Below, in pieces: positions 43,283 through 52,620 of a stretch of DNA of 64,000 bases. Positions within the stretch are counted from its first letter, which is position 1, and every line of letters begins with the position of its first letter. Source of the DNA: an uncultured Pseudomonadales bacterium (GTDB lineage: Bacteria > Pseudomonadota > Gammaproteobacteria > Pseudomonadales > Azotimanducaceae). The notes below the pieces were generated by a model that saw only the letters and a list, made by a program, of their open reading frames with translations, had not been told where the DNA came from and did not search any database. The DNA is taken from positions 3,952,291 through 4,016,290 of the forward strand of contig OY282460.1 of assembly GCA_958296295.1 (NCBI GenBank), written 5' to 3'. Both the position numbers and the translations under genes were made by a program.

Positions 43283-44445
43283 CGGCGCAGCAAGTTGCCA
43301 GAAGGGTGGTTGGAGCCGTGTACCTGGGCGTGGCAGTTCAAGCACGCCTGCGCGAACAGGAACTCCGCGCCCGGCTCCGCGGGCCGCCGGCCGGCGACCT
43401 GCGCCATGCTGCGGTGCCCCACCGACGAGTGGCACGCCTGGCAGAGCTGCGGCGGTCGGCGCGCCAGCAGGGACGGCTGGTTGGAACCGTGCGGCAGGTG
43501 GCAGGTGCCGCAGTCCTCGGCCGCCGGCGGATGCTCCCAAAGAAACGGGCCGCGCAGCTCCGCGTGGCACTCGGTGCAGGCCTCGTTGCCAAGCGCGCGC
43601 CGCGCCAGCGCCTCGTTGGCGCCGTGGGGATCGTGGCAATCGGAGCAGGCCAACTGCTGTTCGCGAATGGGATGGGCGGATCGCATGAGCAGCTCGGCCG
43701 CCACGTCTTGGTGGCAGTCCAAACACATCCCCGCTTGGGTCCGGCGTTCCCGCACCGGATCCCGGGCGCTGTGGACGCGATGGCAGTCCGCGCACGCCAC
43801 ATCCGCTTGTTCGTGGACGCCGCCCGTCCAACTGGCACGTCCGTAATCGGCGTGGCAGGCCAGGCAGAGCTGATTCTGCAAGTCCGCCCGGGCATTGCCG
43901 CGGGCACCGAAATTGATCATCGATGGGCGCACGGCGTCCGCCGCCAATGTGCGTTGGCCATGTTCGCCCACCGGGCCGTGGCAGGCCTCGCATTGCAAGC
44001 CGGCCGGAGCATTCGCCGAGCGGGCGAAGGGCGAGTCTATCAACGCCGGATTGCCATGAACGGTGTCGAAAACCGCAACGGTGGAGAATGCTCGCGTCGC
44101 GCAATCGGCGCGCGGCCCGCCGGCCACCGGTCGCGGCAGCGGAAACGGCGGGCAGCCGAACTTCGCCGCCGCGGCGTCCTCTTCCGCGTCATGGCAGCGC
44201 AGGCAGGTGTCGGCGCCGCGCCGGGAATAGTCCCCGTTGGCCAGGCGCGCTGCCAGTTCGCCGTGAGCGTCCACGCCGGCTTGGGCGCTGGCCGGCAACG
44301 TGGCGAGCAATGCGAGCACCTGCCCGGCCAGCTGTCGGCGCGGCGCCAGCGCCCCGCGAACCGGGGCAACGATCCGTTCGCCTTGCCGAGCGCAGGGGCC
44401 GGGCGTTCGGTTCAACCGCCACCGCCGCCGAAGCCGACTCGGCAT
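43279..44445 (-). CDS. Periplasmic decaheme cytochrome c (DmsE/MtrA type)
   Basis: 388 residues with ten CxxCH haem sites: CLRCH, CEACH, CLACH, CADCH, CLDCH, CSDCH, CTECH, CGTCH, CQACH and CLNCH. An arginine-rich start and hydrophobic stretch (LAGQVLALLATLPASAQA) form the export signal. Ten haems in about 330 residues is the MtrA/DmsE/PioA pattern: a molecular wire inserted in an MtrB barrel. It overlaps the diheme gene upstream by one base (TGATG) and the MtrB gene downstream by four, so the three are translationally coupled. No outer-surface cytochrome such as MtrC or OmcA is present in the window. Confidence 0.93.
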   Translation of the reverse strand: MPSRLRRRWRLNRTPGPCARQGERIVAPVRGALAPRRQLAGQVLALLATLPASAQAGVDAHGELAARLANGDYSRRGADTCLRCHDAEEDAAAAKFGCPPFPLPRPVAGGPRADCATRAFSTVAVFDTVHGNPALIDSPFARSANAPAGLQCEACHGPVGEHGQRTLAADAVRPSMINFGARGNARADLQNQLCLACHADYGRASWTGGVHEQADVACADCHRVHSARDPVRERRTQAGMCLDCHQDVAAELLMRSAHPIREQQLACSDCHDPHGANEALARRALGNEACTECHAELRGPFLWEHPPAAEDCGTCHLPHGSNQPSLLARRPPQLCQACHSSVGHRSMAQVAGRRPAEPGAEFLFAQACLNCHAQVHGSNHPSGNLLRR

Positions 44446-45179
44446 CAGAACTCCCCGGCGCTCACATACAGCTCCAGGATGGCCCGCTTGTCGCCATCCG
44501 AAAGCGATTCGTAACGCTTTCGCATCTTCGGCGCCATGCGCCGCGTGCCGTCGTCAAAGGCTTGGAATTGCGCCGCCAGATACGTCCGCCACTGGCCGGC
44601 GGTGATGGCCAGATCGGACTCGGCCACGCTGCCACCTCTCAGATGGCACTTGCCGCACTTCACGGCGTGGACGCGGGCGCCGCGCCGCGCCAGCGGCGCG
44701 TCGAACGGCTGCTTGTGCGGCTGCCACTGCCGAGCGGCGTAGTGCGCGGCCACCGCCGCCAGTTCGTCCTCGGAGAGTCCACTCGCGATCTCCGCCATGT
44801 CCGTCTCGCGGCCATCCGGACGTTTCGCCTTGCGCCCTTGGCGGAAGCCGCTGCGGTAGCTCTCCAGCAAATCCAAGATGGCGAAATCCGAAAAGCCGCC
44901 GATGGAAGGCGTGTCTGGATCCGTGCTGCGGCCACCTTCGCCGTGGCATTCGTCGCACTCGGCCGCGAGCTCATCCCGGGCGTCGGATGCGAACGCGCCA
45001 GCCGCCACGGCGAGCAATGCCCAAGCCGCGGTTCGCCGCACCGCACCGCACCCACCGCGCGGCTCGCCACCGGCAACGGCGGTGCCGGTGACCTTTGACG
45101 GGACAAAGCTGCCGACAGCGGGCGGCGCGCCAAGCGCCGCCATCTGCGGCGTTCGGGCGTCCCGCGGATCCGCGCTCAC
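44445..45179 (-). CDS. Diheme cytochrome c (c4-like)
   Basis: Up to 244 residues with two haem sites, CDECH and CGKCH, about 100 residues apart, and the c4-like segments GFSDFAILDLLESYRSG and MAEIASGLSEDELAAVAAHYA. An export signal (AVRRTAAWALLAVAAGAFAS) starts about residue 46, so a GTG at 45041 is probably the true start; the ATG at 45179 would add a non-signal leader. It is a likely periplasmic electron carrier between the inner membrane and the decaheme cytochrome encoded next. Only 11 bp separate it from the propeller/LRR gene upstream. Confidence 0.85.
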   Translation of the reverse strand: MSADPRDARTPQMAALGAPPAVGSFVPSKVTGTAVAGGEPRGGCGAVRRTAAWALLAVAAGAFASDARDELAAECDECHGEGGRSTDPDTPSIGGFSDFAILDLLESYRSGFRQGRKAKRPDGRETDMAEIASGLSEDELAAVAAHYAARQWQPHKQPFDAPLARRGARVHAVKCGKCHLRGGSVAESDLAITAGQWRTYLAAQFQAFDDGTRRMAPKMRKRYESLSDGDKRAILELYVSAGEF

Positions 45180-45190
45180 CGGGCGCTATG

Positions 45191-48100
45191 TCACGGCGCG
45201 GCCGCCTCGCCAAAGAGCACCAGCGGCTCGCCGGCGGTGAGCTCGAGGCCCTCGTAGCACGCCGGCAAGCCGCACGCGCCGATCGGCACCGGTGGCGTTT
45301 CGGCCACGCTCACGGTTGTTGGGCCTTCCCCCTGTTGCGTGACCAGCACAGGCAAGCCGAACACTTGCCCCGGGCCGATCGACACAAAGGACGGTTGTGC
45401 CACGCCGCCTTCCACCGCCACCTCCGCGTCAATGTAGAACGGCGCGCCTTGGCGCACGCGCAAGGCCACCTCCGCGGGGCTGGGTGCCGACGGTTCGGCA
45501 TCGGTGCGCGTCAAGTCCAACGCGAAGGCGAACGGCGCGCCGGGATTGTCGCCCAAGCGCAAGGCGCCGACATGGGCCAGCCCGGCGAACAATCCGTCTG
45601 GCAAGCTGCTCAGCCGGTTGCCGCGCAGACTCAGCCACTCCAGCGCGGTCTGCGCCGCGAACAACTGGCCGGGCAGCTCCGCAAGCAGGTTGTTTTCCAT
45701 ATCCAGGAAGGTCAGGCGCGGAACGCCCAGGAACGTCCATGGCCCCAGCGCCGTCAGCCGGTTGTTGCCGAGCCATAGGCTGGTCAACGCCGGCGTGTAG
45801 AAGAACGTGTCCAACGGCAGGTTGTTCAGCTCGTTGTTGTTGAGCGCCAGAGCGCCGAGGCTGACCACGCCGCGGAACAAGCCGCGCGGCAGAGTGCGCA
45901 GACTGTTGCCGGAAAGGTCGATCCGGCGCAACCCGACCATGCCCGAAAAATCCTGCGCTTTCAGGAAGTACAAACCGCGCCCGCTCAAGTCCAACGTCGC
46001 GACGTTCGACACATCCGCCACATCGGCGCAGTCTCGACCGCCGCGGATCGCGTCCCGCACCGCCGGGGTGCGGTCGCAAACGCCTTCCTTGATCGTCACG
46101 GTGGTGGTGTTGCTGCGGCCAATGCCGAAGTCCGCGTTCCGTGCGGGTGGCGTTAGGGTCAAGTTGAACACCTCGCGTGTGGCCTCGATGAGCGCGTCGT
46201 CGACGATGCGAAGGTAGAGGACAGAGTTCGTGGTGCCGGGTGAGACGAGCAACACGCCGGTCGCCTCGTAGTCGTCGGCGGAAGCGTCGGCGGTGAACGA
46301 GTTGCCGTCCCCCGACACCGAGTAGCGCAGCACGGTCGAGGAGCGCAAGGGCCGGCTGAACCGCAACGGCAGGTAGATCACGCCGCCTTCGCGCGTCGCG
46401 ACGGTGGGCGGAATGCTCGCCACCGCGCCCACGGCGACGACGAAGGTGGACACGCCGCTCCGCCCGGCCGCGTCGGTGGCCGTGACGCGAATGAGCGCCT
46501 CGCCGGCCGCCAACGGCGTGATCACCGCGCGGCTGCCGTCCACCGCGGCCATCGCCACGGCGGGATTGTCGGAATCGACGGTGTAGACCAAACCGCCGCC
46601 GCCCGGATCGTTGAACAGTTCGGACAAATCCACCGGCGAGGTGCCGTCCGCCACTTCAAGCACCTGCGCGGCCAGCCGCTTCGCGACCGTTGGGCCCGGC
46701 GACAACCGCCAAGCCCCGCGACCGAGGGTGGCCGCCACCAGCACGTTGTCTTCAGGCGAATAGTCCAAATCCCATACCGGAACGTGGGGAAGACCGTCGT
46801 TCATCGCGAACCAAGTGCCCTCCGCGTGCGGGAACATCACGTGCACGCCGGCCCGGCTGCCCACCACGATGGCGCCGTCGATGCCGAACAAGCCGTCCGG
46901 GGGTATCACTTCGATGTTGCGCAGATCCGGGTAGGCCACGGGAGCATCCGTCAAGTTGCCGGTGATGTCGCGCCAAGTCTCGCCGGCGTCGTTGGAGACG
47001 AACACGCGCGTGACGCTAATGGCGTAAACGGTGGCGCAGTCGCTCGGATCGATGACGATGTCCACGGTGTGCCCGCCGACATAGCTGGTGGCTTCGACAT
47101 CGTCCGGCCCCGGCGCGGCGTCGTCGCCCATGTCGCGCCGCACCGAGACGAAACCGGTGGCGCTATAGGCCGAGCCGTGGCCGAAGTACAGCAAGTCCGG
47201 GTTGTCGCCGCAGCCGTAGGCGGTGGCGCTCACCCGCGCCAATGCCGAGCGGTTGAGCGACTGCACCTCCCGCAGCGTCGCAAAGCGATCGTGCGTCTCG
47301 TACACCGAAGCGGCAGCGAGCACGGCGCGGGTTGGATCCACGGGGTTCAAGGAAAAACGCTGCACGAACTGGAAATTCGGATCGAGTTCGTACACCGAAA
47401 CGCCCTCTACCTGCAGCGCGGGAAACTGGATGCCAAGCACCGCGTTGTCCGCGTCGTAAGCGATGCGGCGGAACACTTGAAAGAACTGAATACTCGAATA
47501 GCGCCACGAACGCTCCGGCGCCTCGCTCGCGTCCACCGCCACGTCGCCGCCATCGGCCGGGAGAATAGTAATCCAGGTCGTTCCGCCAGGCGCCAGCTGC
47601 TGCGGCGTGCCGGTGTCCTGATTGCCACCGATGAGCACCTTCGCCAACGGATCGTAGGCGATGTCGTGCATCTCGCTCACTTGCAGATTGCCGTTCAACG
47701 AGAACCAGTCGCCGCGGTTGTCCCTCGGCGACGTGCGGCGGTAGACGCCGCCATCGTCCACTTCCACAAGGTCGCCGCCGGCGTCGAAGACCATCTCGCG
47801 CGAATCGGCGTGGGGCGAGCTGGAACTCCGCGTGCCGCCGCCGGGAATGGCCGCCACATCCGAGCGGTGCGTCAAATGCTCCCACTGCGGCGACGGCACT
47901 TCGCCGGTGGCCGGAACGCTCGTGTCGCCGCGGAACAGTCGCCCGGTGTAGTCCCCGGCACCGATGGCGTTGAAGACGAGGAAGTTGCCGAACCGGTCCA
48001 CTTCGAAGTGCAGATTTTGCCGGTCGCCGCCAACATATACGATGTTGGCGTCGTCCGGGTCCACCACGATGGAGAAGTGTATGGCGCCTTGGCCACCGGG

Positions 48101-49738
48101 TTTGAAGCGGGGGTTCAGGCCGTCGACCGCACCTCGGTGTTCCAAGGTGAGCGGCAGGTCCATCGCCGTCCAACTACCGCCCTGGTCGTCCGTATAGCCG
48201 ATGTACTGGGCTTGTCCCGCCACCAGCACCGCGACGAACACCCGCCCGTCGACGCCAACCGCGAGTTCGGCGTTGTTGTTGTCGCCGCTGCGGCCGGATT
48301 GGGTGACCCTTCGCGTGAACGCCTCCGTGAGCGTGGCGTCGTGGCTGGAGACATCCTGCCAAGTGGCGCCGCCGTCGTCGCTGCGGAACACGCCACGAAG
48401 CCGAACGGAGGTGTAGAGGCGCTCCGGATCGCTCGGATCCTCCACCAAGTCCATTGCCGGCCGGCCAAACGGCAGACCCTCGACCAAGTCCCAAGTGTCG
48501 CCATCGTCCACGCTGCGGAACACGCCGCCAATGAACGGCCCCGCCGACGCCACCAGCCGCTCGCCACGCACCACGACGCCCGAGATGTTCCCGTTCTCCA
48601 GCAGGGGATCGGAGATTTGCCGCCAGGATTCGCCGGCGTCCCGGCTCAACAAGAGGCCCGTGCGATCGCCGCCCGCCTGCCCGAAACTGCTGTAGCGGCC
48701 GATGCCGGCGACGATGGTGCTTGGATCCGCCGAGTCGAAAGCCATCGCGCCGATGGAGAGGGAGCTGGCGTGGTCCGTGAGAGGTCGCCAAGTGGGGCGG
48801 AGCGCCGTGGCGTTGTCCGTGCGCCATATGCCGCCGTTCACGGCGCCTATGTACAGCGTGGCGGCGTTGGTCGGATGGGCCAGCACGGTGTGTACGGCGC
48901 CCACGACCTCGTTGTTCGGCACCACGTTCTCCGTCTGACCGAAGACGATCGGCGCCGGGCCAAGCGCTTCCCACTGTCCGCCGAACGCCGCCACGCCGGA
49001 CTCCCGGTGCGCTCTGGAAAGCGGCACCGGCGCGAACTTGGATACGCGGTCGCCGGGAGCGGCGGGAAGGCCGGGCGCCTGTTCGCGGGCAGCGCGTTCG
49101 GCCCTTTCGGTCTCGGTGAAGAGCGATGGCGGCGCGTCGACCGGCGGTGCCCGTCGTTCTCGATCGCCCTCCGGTTGCGTCGGAAAAAACGCCCGATCCA
49201 CTTCGGCCACGACGTGCCGGCCGTCTCCCGCCGGACGCACCACGAAGGCGGCCGCGGGCGTTAGCACCGTGCCGGTCACCGCGGCGCCGCGAACGGCCAA
49301 GGTGAATCGGCCCTCCGGCACGTCGACCAGACGCCCGCGCAACGCGTGGCCGCCGTGTACCGGGAAGGTTCTTTCCACCACTCCGTCGAAGACCGCGTCC
49401 GCGAACAGATTGAGGCGCAGCAGCTGATCGCCGGGCGCGGCGCGGAGCGACTTGTCGGACGGCTGCCGAACGCCCGATTCGGCGACTGCGAGCTTTTCGA
49501 GTTGCAGTTTGACGAAACGCCGCCGCTCGTGTGGCAAAGCCGCCGGCGGCTCGCCCTGCGCCGATGGCGGCGACGGCTCGGCGGCGACGAATACGCCGTC
49601 GGCGCCAGCCGCCGGCGCACCCCACGCGCCGGCCGCGGCCAGCAAGGCCGCCCCAATACAGTGCGTCAGCCGGCGTTGCGCACGCCCGTCACGCGGCGTC
49701 CCCCGCCACGGCCCTGACCGTTTTTCCCCACGCTCCAT
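45191..49738 (-). CDS. Large exported BNR beta-propeller / Calx-beta / leucine-rich-repeat protein
   Basis: 1515 residues with a signal peptide (IGAALLAAAGAWGAPAAGA). Residues ~225-1000 contain sialidase/VPS10-like propeller repeats with BNR boxes SRDAGESW, SVDDGDTW, SDDGGATW, TDDQGGSW and SNDAGETW. Then come a BID/cadherin-like domain (SRAVITPLAAGEALIRVTATD), a Calx-beta-like domain (LYLRIVDDALIEATREVFNLTL) and about seven leucine-rich repeats (LRRIDLSGNSLRTLPRGLF, LGALALNNNELNNLPLDTF, LTSLWLGNNRLTAL). No haem motif. GGGAG precedes the ATG at 49738, two bases after the receptor stop; the diheme gene follows after 11 bp. It is probably a surface or secreted binding protein. Catalytic sialidase activity is not indicated. 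Confidence 0.75.
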   Translation of the reverse strand: MERGEKRSGPWRGTPRDGRAQRRLTHCIGAALLAAAGAWGAPAAGADGVFVAAEPSPPSAQGEPPAALPHERRRFVKLQLEKLAVAESGVRQPSDKSLRAAPGDQLLRLNLFADAVFDGVVERTFPVHGGHALRGRLVDVPEGRFTLAVRGAAVTGTVLTPAAAFVVRPAGDGRHVVAEVDRAFFPTQPEGDRERRAPPVDAPPSLFTETERAERAAREQAPGLPAAPGDRVSKFAPVPLSRAHRESGVAAFGGQWEALGPAPIVFGQTENVVPNNEVVGAVHTVLAHPTNAATLYIGAVNGGIWRTDNATALRPTWRPLTDHASSLSIGAMAFDSADPSTIVAGIGRYSSFGQAGGDRTGLLLSRDAGESWRQISDPLLENGNISGVVVRGERLVASAGPFIGGVFRSVDDGDTWDLVEGLPFGRPAMDLVEDPSDPERLYTSVRLRGVFRSDDGGATWQDVSSHDATLTEAFTRRVTQSGRSGDNNNAELAVGVDGRVFVAVLVAGQAQYIGYTDDQGGSWTAMDLPLTLEHRGAVDGLNPRFKPGGQGAIHFSIVVDPDDANIVYVGGDRQNLHFEVDRFGNFLVFNAIGAGDYTGRLFRGDTSVPATGEVPSPQWEHLTHRSDVAAIPGGGTRSSSSPHADSREMVFDAGGDLVEVDDGGVYRRTSPRDNRGDWFSLNGNLQVSEMHDIAYDPLAKVLIGGNQDTGTPQQLAPGGTTWITILPADGGDVAVDASEAPERSWRYSSIQFFQVFRRIAYDADNAVLGIQFPALQVEGVSVYELDPNFQFVQRFSLNPVDPTRAVLAAASVYETHDRFATLREVQSLNRSALARVSATAYGCGDNPDLLYFGHGSAYSATGFVSVRRDMGDDAAPGPDDVEATSYVGGHTVDIVIDPSDCATVYAISVTRVFVSNDAGETWRDITGNLTDAPVAYPDLRNIEVIPPDGLFGIDGAIVVGSRAGVHVMFPHAEGTWFAMNDGLPHVPVWDLDYSPEDNVLVAATLGRGAWRLSPGPTVAKRLAAQVLEVADGTSPVDLSELFNDPGGGGLVYTVDSDNPAVAMAAVDGSRAVITPLAAGEALIRVTATDAAGRSGVSTFVVAVGAVASIPPTVATREGGVIYLPLRFSRPLRSSTVLRYSVSGDGNSFTADASADDYEATGVLLVSPGTTNSVLYLRIVDDALIEATREVFNLTLTPPARNADFGIGRSNTTTVTIKEGVCDRTPAVRDAIRGGRDCADVADVSNVATLDLSGRGLYFLKAQDFSGMVGLRRIDLSGNSLRTLPRGLFRGVVSLGALALNNNELNNLPLDTFFYTPALTSLWLGNNRLTALGPWTFLGVPRLTFLDMENNLLAELPGQLFAAQTALEWLSLRGNRLSSLPDGLFAGLAHVGALRLGDNPGAPFAFALDLTRTDAEPSAPSPAEVALRVRQGAPFYIDAEVAVEGGVAQPSFVSIGPGQVFGLPVLVTQQGEGPTTVSVAETPPVPIGACGLPACYEGLELTAGEPLVLFGEAAAP

Positions 49739-49740
49739 GG

Positions 49741-52404
49741 TCACTCCCATGACACCTCCATGCGCACGAACACCCGCCGCCCGCGCGGGTCCGCAGAGCG
49801 CACGTCGTAGCTTCCGGCGACGTTCACGAACGGTGGATCCTCATCCGTCATGTTGACCACGCCAACGCGCAAGGTGGTCGCGAGCCGCGCCCCCCGCGCC
49901 GCGCCGATTTGCACCGCCACGTTGGCGTCCAACGTCGTGAAGGCGTCGATGCTTCCGCCGCCGTCGTCCTCGTAGCTTCCAACATGGCGAAGCAGCACGT
50001 TGGCGTCGAAGTTGGCCCGCGACAGCCGAGCGCCAATGTTCGCTTTGAACCGCTGATTCGGCGCCCCGACGTTGCCGCGATTCAATCGGCCAAGGCCGTC
50101 GATGCGCCGTCCGGCGTTGGTCACGTCGTAGGCGAGCAGCAACGTGCCCTCCACGAAAGGCGCCAGCTCGCCCCAGCGCGTGTCAAAGGCCGCCCGCGCC
50201 GAGAAGTCCATGCCGCGGGTGTCGATGGCGTCGGCGTTGATGAACGCGACGTTGACGATGGAAATGGTGCCGGCCGAAGTGCGCACGATGCGCGGATCGA
50301 ACGGATCCGCGCTGACGATGGCCTGCGCGTTCTCCTTGCGCAGCACATCCTCGAAGGCGTAGTCCCAGAAGTCCAACCCGAATTCCAAGCGACGGCGCGG
50401 GCGCCAACTGGCGCCGATATTGAAGGCCGTGGAGGTTTCCGGCTGCAGGTTGGCATCGCCCACGGTCCGCCGTCCCGCGAAGGTTCGGCTGCCGTCGTGA
50501 TCGAGGATGTTCACGAAGTTGGTCTGCACGCCCTGGGTCTGAAAAGTCGATGGCGCCCGGAACGACGTGCCGACGCTGGCGCGCACGGCCCAAGCCGGCG
50601 TTGGCGTCAGCAGCACCGTGACTTTCGGATCCAGCGTGTCGCCCACGCCGCCGCCGTAGTCCTCGTAGCGCAGCGCGCCGGTCACTTCCGCCCAAGGGGC
50701 CAGCGGCAGCGACAACTCGCCATAGACGCCGCGGATGTCCGTGCTGCCGGCGAAATTGGCGTTGCCGATCAAGAAGACGAAACCGTCTTGCTGCGTTATG
50801 GAGTCGTACACCGTGCCAAAGGACTCCTCGCGCAGCTGAAAACCCGCGGCGAAGCCCGCCGGGCCGCCGCCTAGCGAGCCGAAGAAGCCCGTGACGTTGG
50901 CGTCCAGCACTTGCATTTCAGACTCGGCATCGCCCACGTAGTCGCCGACGATGAAATCGCGCAAGCGCGGATCGTTGAATGTCGGGTCGCCCGGGCGGGC
51001 CGAGAAGACGGAACTGAACGGATTGAAGTAAAGGCACGCGCCTTCACCGGGCCGCGCCGGCACTGCGGCGGTGGGGCTGGTGTCGCAACCGGCACCGCCA
51101 AAGCCGCGCAACGCCGCTTGAAAGTTGGCGGCGATAACGTCCCGCGGATTCAGCACCGCGTCGTTGGCGGCGCGCGTGTACGACACGTCCCAACCCAAGC
51201 CGCCGCCGAATTCGCCCTCGGCCCCGAAGGCCACGCGCACGGTGTTGTGTTGGAAGTAGCTGACCTCCGTCGGATGACCCACGCCGAAAGGCCGGCCTTG
51301 GAACAGCACGTCCTCGCCGAAGATGTTGCCGGGGTTGTCCGCCGGCACGAGCGGCGTGTTCAACACCGGATAGCTCGGCGAGACTTCGCGGCTCGCGTCG
51401 TTGCGGGCGTAGCCGACTTCGGCCCACAGCCAAGTGGCCCCGGTGAGCGGCCAGTCGGCCCGGCCGTAGCCTTGCAGACGATCCTCCACGGGCACCGCGG
51501 TGACTTGCGGCCCGTAGTCGAAACGGCAGATCGCGCCGCCGCCGGTGAGCGTTTGCAGCAGGCCGCCGTTCGCCTCGCAACCCGGATCCGCCACCGTTTG
51601 GCCGAGGGAAGGCACCCGGAAGCTGCCCGGATTGCCGAAGCCGCTGGTGGCCGGGCGCAGCCAGTCCACTTCGCCGAGCACCAGCGAACTGCGATCCAGA
51701 TAGCTTGCGGCGAGCAGGAACGAGCCGCCGTCGCCGATGTCGCCGCCGAGCACGCCATCCACGTTGACGTCGTCCTGGGTGCCGTTGCCGGTGCGCCGGC
51801 GGTACTCGACTTGCAGCTCCATGCCGGTGAAACCCCGACGCGTAAGGAAATTGGCAACCCCGGCCACGGCGTCCGATCCGTAGATCGCCGAGGCGCCGTC
51901 CTTGAGGATTTCCACGCGTTCCACGGCCAAGAGCGGCACCAGCGCGGCCAGATCCACGAAGTTCGCGCCATCGTCCGTGGGCGCCGAAGACAGCACTTGC
52001 CGCTTGCCGTTCAGCAGCACCAGCGTGGACGCCACGCCAAGCCCGCGCAGATTGATGTTCGCGGTGCCGGGGGTGAAGTTCTGCGTCAGGTTGTCCGTGT
52101 TGTTCTCGGCGCCGCTGTTGATGGCCAGCACGCCAACCAGATCGCGCAGATCCTTGGCCGCCAAGGCGTTTAGCTCATCGGCGCCGAACTCCGCGAGCGG
52201 TGACGGGGAGTCCGCCTGGCGCTTGATGCGGCTGCCCGTGCGGGCCACCACCACGACCTCTTCAATATCGTCGCGGGCGGCGGCATCGGTGTTGTCGGCG
52301 GCCGCAAGCGCCGGTGGACAGGCCACCGCCAACGACAAGCCGACCGCGAGAGCGCGAGCGGCGTGAAGCGCCCCCGACAGCGGCGGGGTTTCGCGACAAG
52401 ACAT
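49741..52404 (-). CDS. TonB-dependent outer-membrane receptor
   Basis: 887 residues. A signal peptide (ALAVGLSLAVACPPALA) is followed by a TonB-box-like IEEVVVVARTGSRIK, a plug domain (DLVGVLAINSGAEN, NINLRGLGVASTLVLLNGKR, VERVEILKDGASAIYGSDAV) and a 22-strand type barrel ending in FVRMEVSWE with a terminal aromatic/acidic motif. This style is common in receptors for large organic ligands. It is first in a minus-strand run whose next four genes follow without real gaps. Substrate unknown. Energy would come from a TonB-ExbB-ExbD complex; exbBD genes lie at 14-15.7 kb. Confidence 0.9.
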   Translation of the reverse strand: MSCRETPPLSGALHAARALAVGLSLAVACPPALAAADNTDAAARDDIEEVVVVARTGSRIKRQADSPSPLAEFGADELNALAAKDLRDLVGVLAINSGAENNTDNLTQNFTPGTANINLRGLGVASTLVLLNGKRQVLSSAPTDDGANFVDLAALVPLLAVERVEILKDGASAIYGSDAVAGVANFLTRRGFTGMELQVEYRRRTGNGTQDDVNVDGVLGGDIGDGGSFLLAASYLDRSSLVLGEVDWLRPATSGFGNPGSFRVPSLGQTVADPGCEANGGLLQTLTGGGAICRFDYGPQVTAVPVEDRLQGYGRADWPLTGATWLWAEVGYARNDASREVSPSYPVLNTPLVPADNPGNIFGEDVLFQGRPFGVGHPTEVSYFQHNTVRVAFGAEGEFGGGLGWDVSYTRAANDAVLNPRDVIAANFQAALRGFGGAGCDTSPTAAVPARPGEGACLYFNPFSSVFSARPGDPTFNDPRLRDFIVGDYVGDAESEMQVLDANVTGFFGSLGGGPAGFAAGFQLREESFGTVYDSITQQDGFVFLIGNANFAGSTDIRGVYGELSLPLAPWAEVTGALRYEDYGGGVGDTLDPKVTVLLTPTPAWAVRASVGTSFRAPSTFQTQGVQTNFVNILDHDGSRTFAGRRTVGDANLQPETSTAFNIGASWRPRRRLEFGLDFWDYAFEDVLRKENAQAIVSADPFDPRIVRTSAGTISIVNVAFINADAIDTRGMDFSARAAFDTRWGELAPFVEGTLLLAYDVTNAGRRIDGLGRLNRGNVGAPNQRFKANIGARLSRANFDANVLLRHVGSYEDDGGGSIDAFTTLDANVAVQIGAARGARLATTLRVGVVNMTDEDPPFVNVAGSYDVRSADPRGRRVFVRMEVSWE

Positions 52405-52505
52405 GTGACTCTTCCCGGGGTTTGACGCATTATTACACCAGTCGGCCACGCGCTTGGCCACGCATTCTAAGGCCGTTGATTCGAGGCCCGCGGCGATCGC
52501 CGCAA

Positions 52506-52533
52506 TTGACGCCGCGGCTGGAAACGCTACACT
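52506..52533 (+). promoter_or_regulatory. Predicted sigma70-type promoter for ilvH-ilvC
   Basis: TTGACG (52506-52511) and TACACT (52528-52533) are 16 bp apart. Transcription would start near 52540, giving an ~80-base leader before the ilvH ATG. No leader peptide rich in branched-chain residues was found, so classical attenuation is not supported. Confidence 0.55.
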
Positions 52534-52620
52534 TGCCCGCACTTTCGTCGTGTGCTTTCCCCGTCTTGCCCATCCCGTCGTCGCGGCGCGGGCACCGGCG
52601 TTGCCCTCAAGAGGCCTGAC

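Noticed and set aside
41195..44104. 969-codon frame fusing the MtrB-like gene to upstream sequence
   Set aside because: The extra N-terminal part is out of frame with the decaheme cytochrome; the MtrB-like protein has its own ATG and signal peptide at 43282.
46784..49264. Plus-strand open frame of 826 codons
   Set aside because: Antisense shadow of the propeller/LRR gene; no recognisable domain.
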